A DNA stretch of 64,000 nucleotides from Tupaia tana. Its lineage: Eukaryota; Chordata; Mammalia; Scandentia; Tupaiidae. Below, piece after piece: positions 63,731 to 64,000 of the stretch. The DNA is taken from contig JAKSZU010000003.1 of the NCBI GenBank assembly GCA_026018925.1, positions 6,058,367 to 6,122,366 on the forward strand, written 5' to 3'. The notes under the pieces are model-generated. The model saw nothing but the letters and a program-made list of their open reading frames with translations. It ran no database searches and was not told the origin of the DNA. The translations under genes and the position numbers were made by a program. Position 1 is the first letter of the stretch; every line of letters starts with the position of its first letter.

Positions 63731-63872
63731 AAATGTCTGCTCACAAGTCTATCTCTTCTCCTGCTTCCTTCACATCCGGGAGGTCTTTGATCTCTGTGCG
63801 TCTGAATAAATTAAGATGCAACCCCTGATGTGGAGGAAGCAGTCGAAGAGATAGACTTGTGAGCAGACGTTT
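63731..63872. repeat. 46-bp inverted repeat (fold-back), 50-base loop
   Basis: Arm 63731-63776 and arm 63827-63872 are reverse complements at 42 of 46 positions, sharing an uninterrupted 24-base block (AGATAGACTTGTGAGCAGAC and neighbours). Confidence 0.92.
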
Positions 63873-63874
63873 AT

Positions 63875-64000
63875 TATCTTTTTATTTATTTAATGAGAGA
63901 GGGAGAAAGAGAGAAGCACGCTTGGTAGGGTCTCCTGCTACGATTCCTCTCAGCCTTCCCAGTCAGCCAGGATGAATGAGCAAATCCTTTGAATAAGAAA
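63875..64000 (-). mobile_element. Possible SINE-D, cut by window edge
   Basis: TTATTTAATGAGAGAGGGAG, GAGAGAAGCACGCTTGG and TCTCAGCCTTCCCAGTCAGC resemble the reversed 3' part of the copy at 17380-17605. Confidence 0.45.

Overview
The window is nuclear DNA of a placental mammal. The signs are one intron-split gene recognisable as vertebrate AOC1, antisense and sense LINE-1 pieces, MIR and MaLR-type LTR relics, and about 60 copies of tRNA-derived SINEs. The SINEs are not primate Alu, rodent B1/B2, carnivore CAN-SINE, horse ERE or armadillo DAS as I know them, so I place the organism no more narrowly than an order with its own SINE lineage. Protein-coding content is low: I can support a single gene.

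Right part (about 54.8-62.0 kb): AOC1 (diamine oxidase, histamine-degrading), wholly on the minus strand. It has four coding exons (58800-57219, 56461-56176, 55871-55739, 55445-55179) joining in phase to 755 codons plus stop. A polyadenylation signal lies near 54.79 kb, and a probable upstream 5' exon with two donor sites lies near 61.98-62.05 kb. In human the neighbours are TMEM176A/B upstream and KCNH2 downstream. Neither is seen here, so by that gene order the left 54 kb would be the AOC1-KCNH2 intergenic interval (inference).

Left and middle part (1-54 kb): a dense repeat landscape. Working names used here: SINE-A (about 260 bp; tRNA-like head with A and B boxes, body ending in a C/G palindrome, CT-rich stretch and CCCTATAGCAAAAA tail); SINE-B (about 170 bp; same head joined directly to the CT-rich part, tail GGTCAAATTAAA); SINE-C (older, diverged SINE-A relatives, often with long GA runs); SINE-D (a different tRNA-like head). 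Many copies keep target-site duplications, so insertion order can be read. LINE-1 fragments lie at 1.9, 4.4, 12.0, 19.4, 25.1-27.9, 37.0-40.7 and 62.8-63.2 kb. Three related elements (43.0-45.5, 24.7-21.2 and 51.06-51.69 kb) carry a LINE-1-type ORF1 followed directly by a shared 0.9 kb 3' region with no ORF2, i.e. half-L1 (HAL1) architecture. One is split by a 1.19 kb solo LTR with a perfect 6-bp target duplication.

No CRISPR, rRNA, functional tRNA or novel multi-gene system is visible. The most notable observations are the HAL1-type elements, a heterodimeric SINE, repeated SINE-into-SINE insertion at the same internal A-run, two fold-back inverted duplications, and lineage changes in AOC1 (heparin-binding motif, glycosylation sites, possible alternative 5' splice giving an in-frame N-terminal extension).
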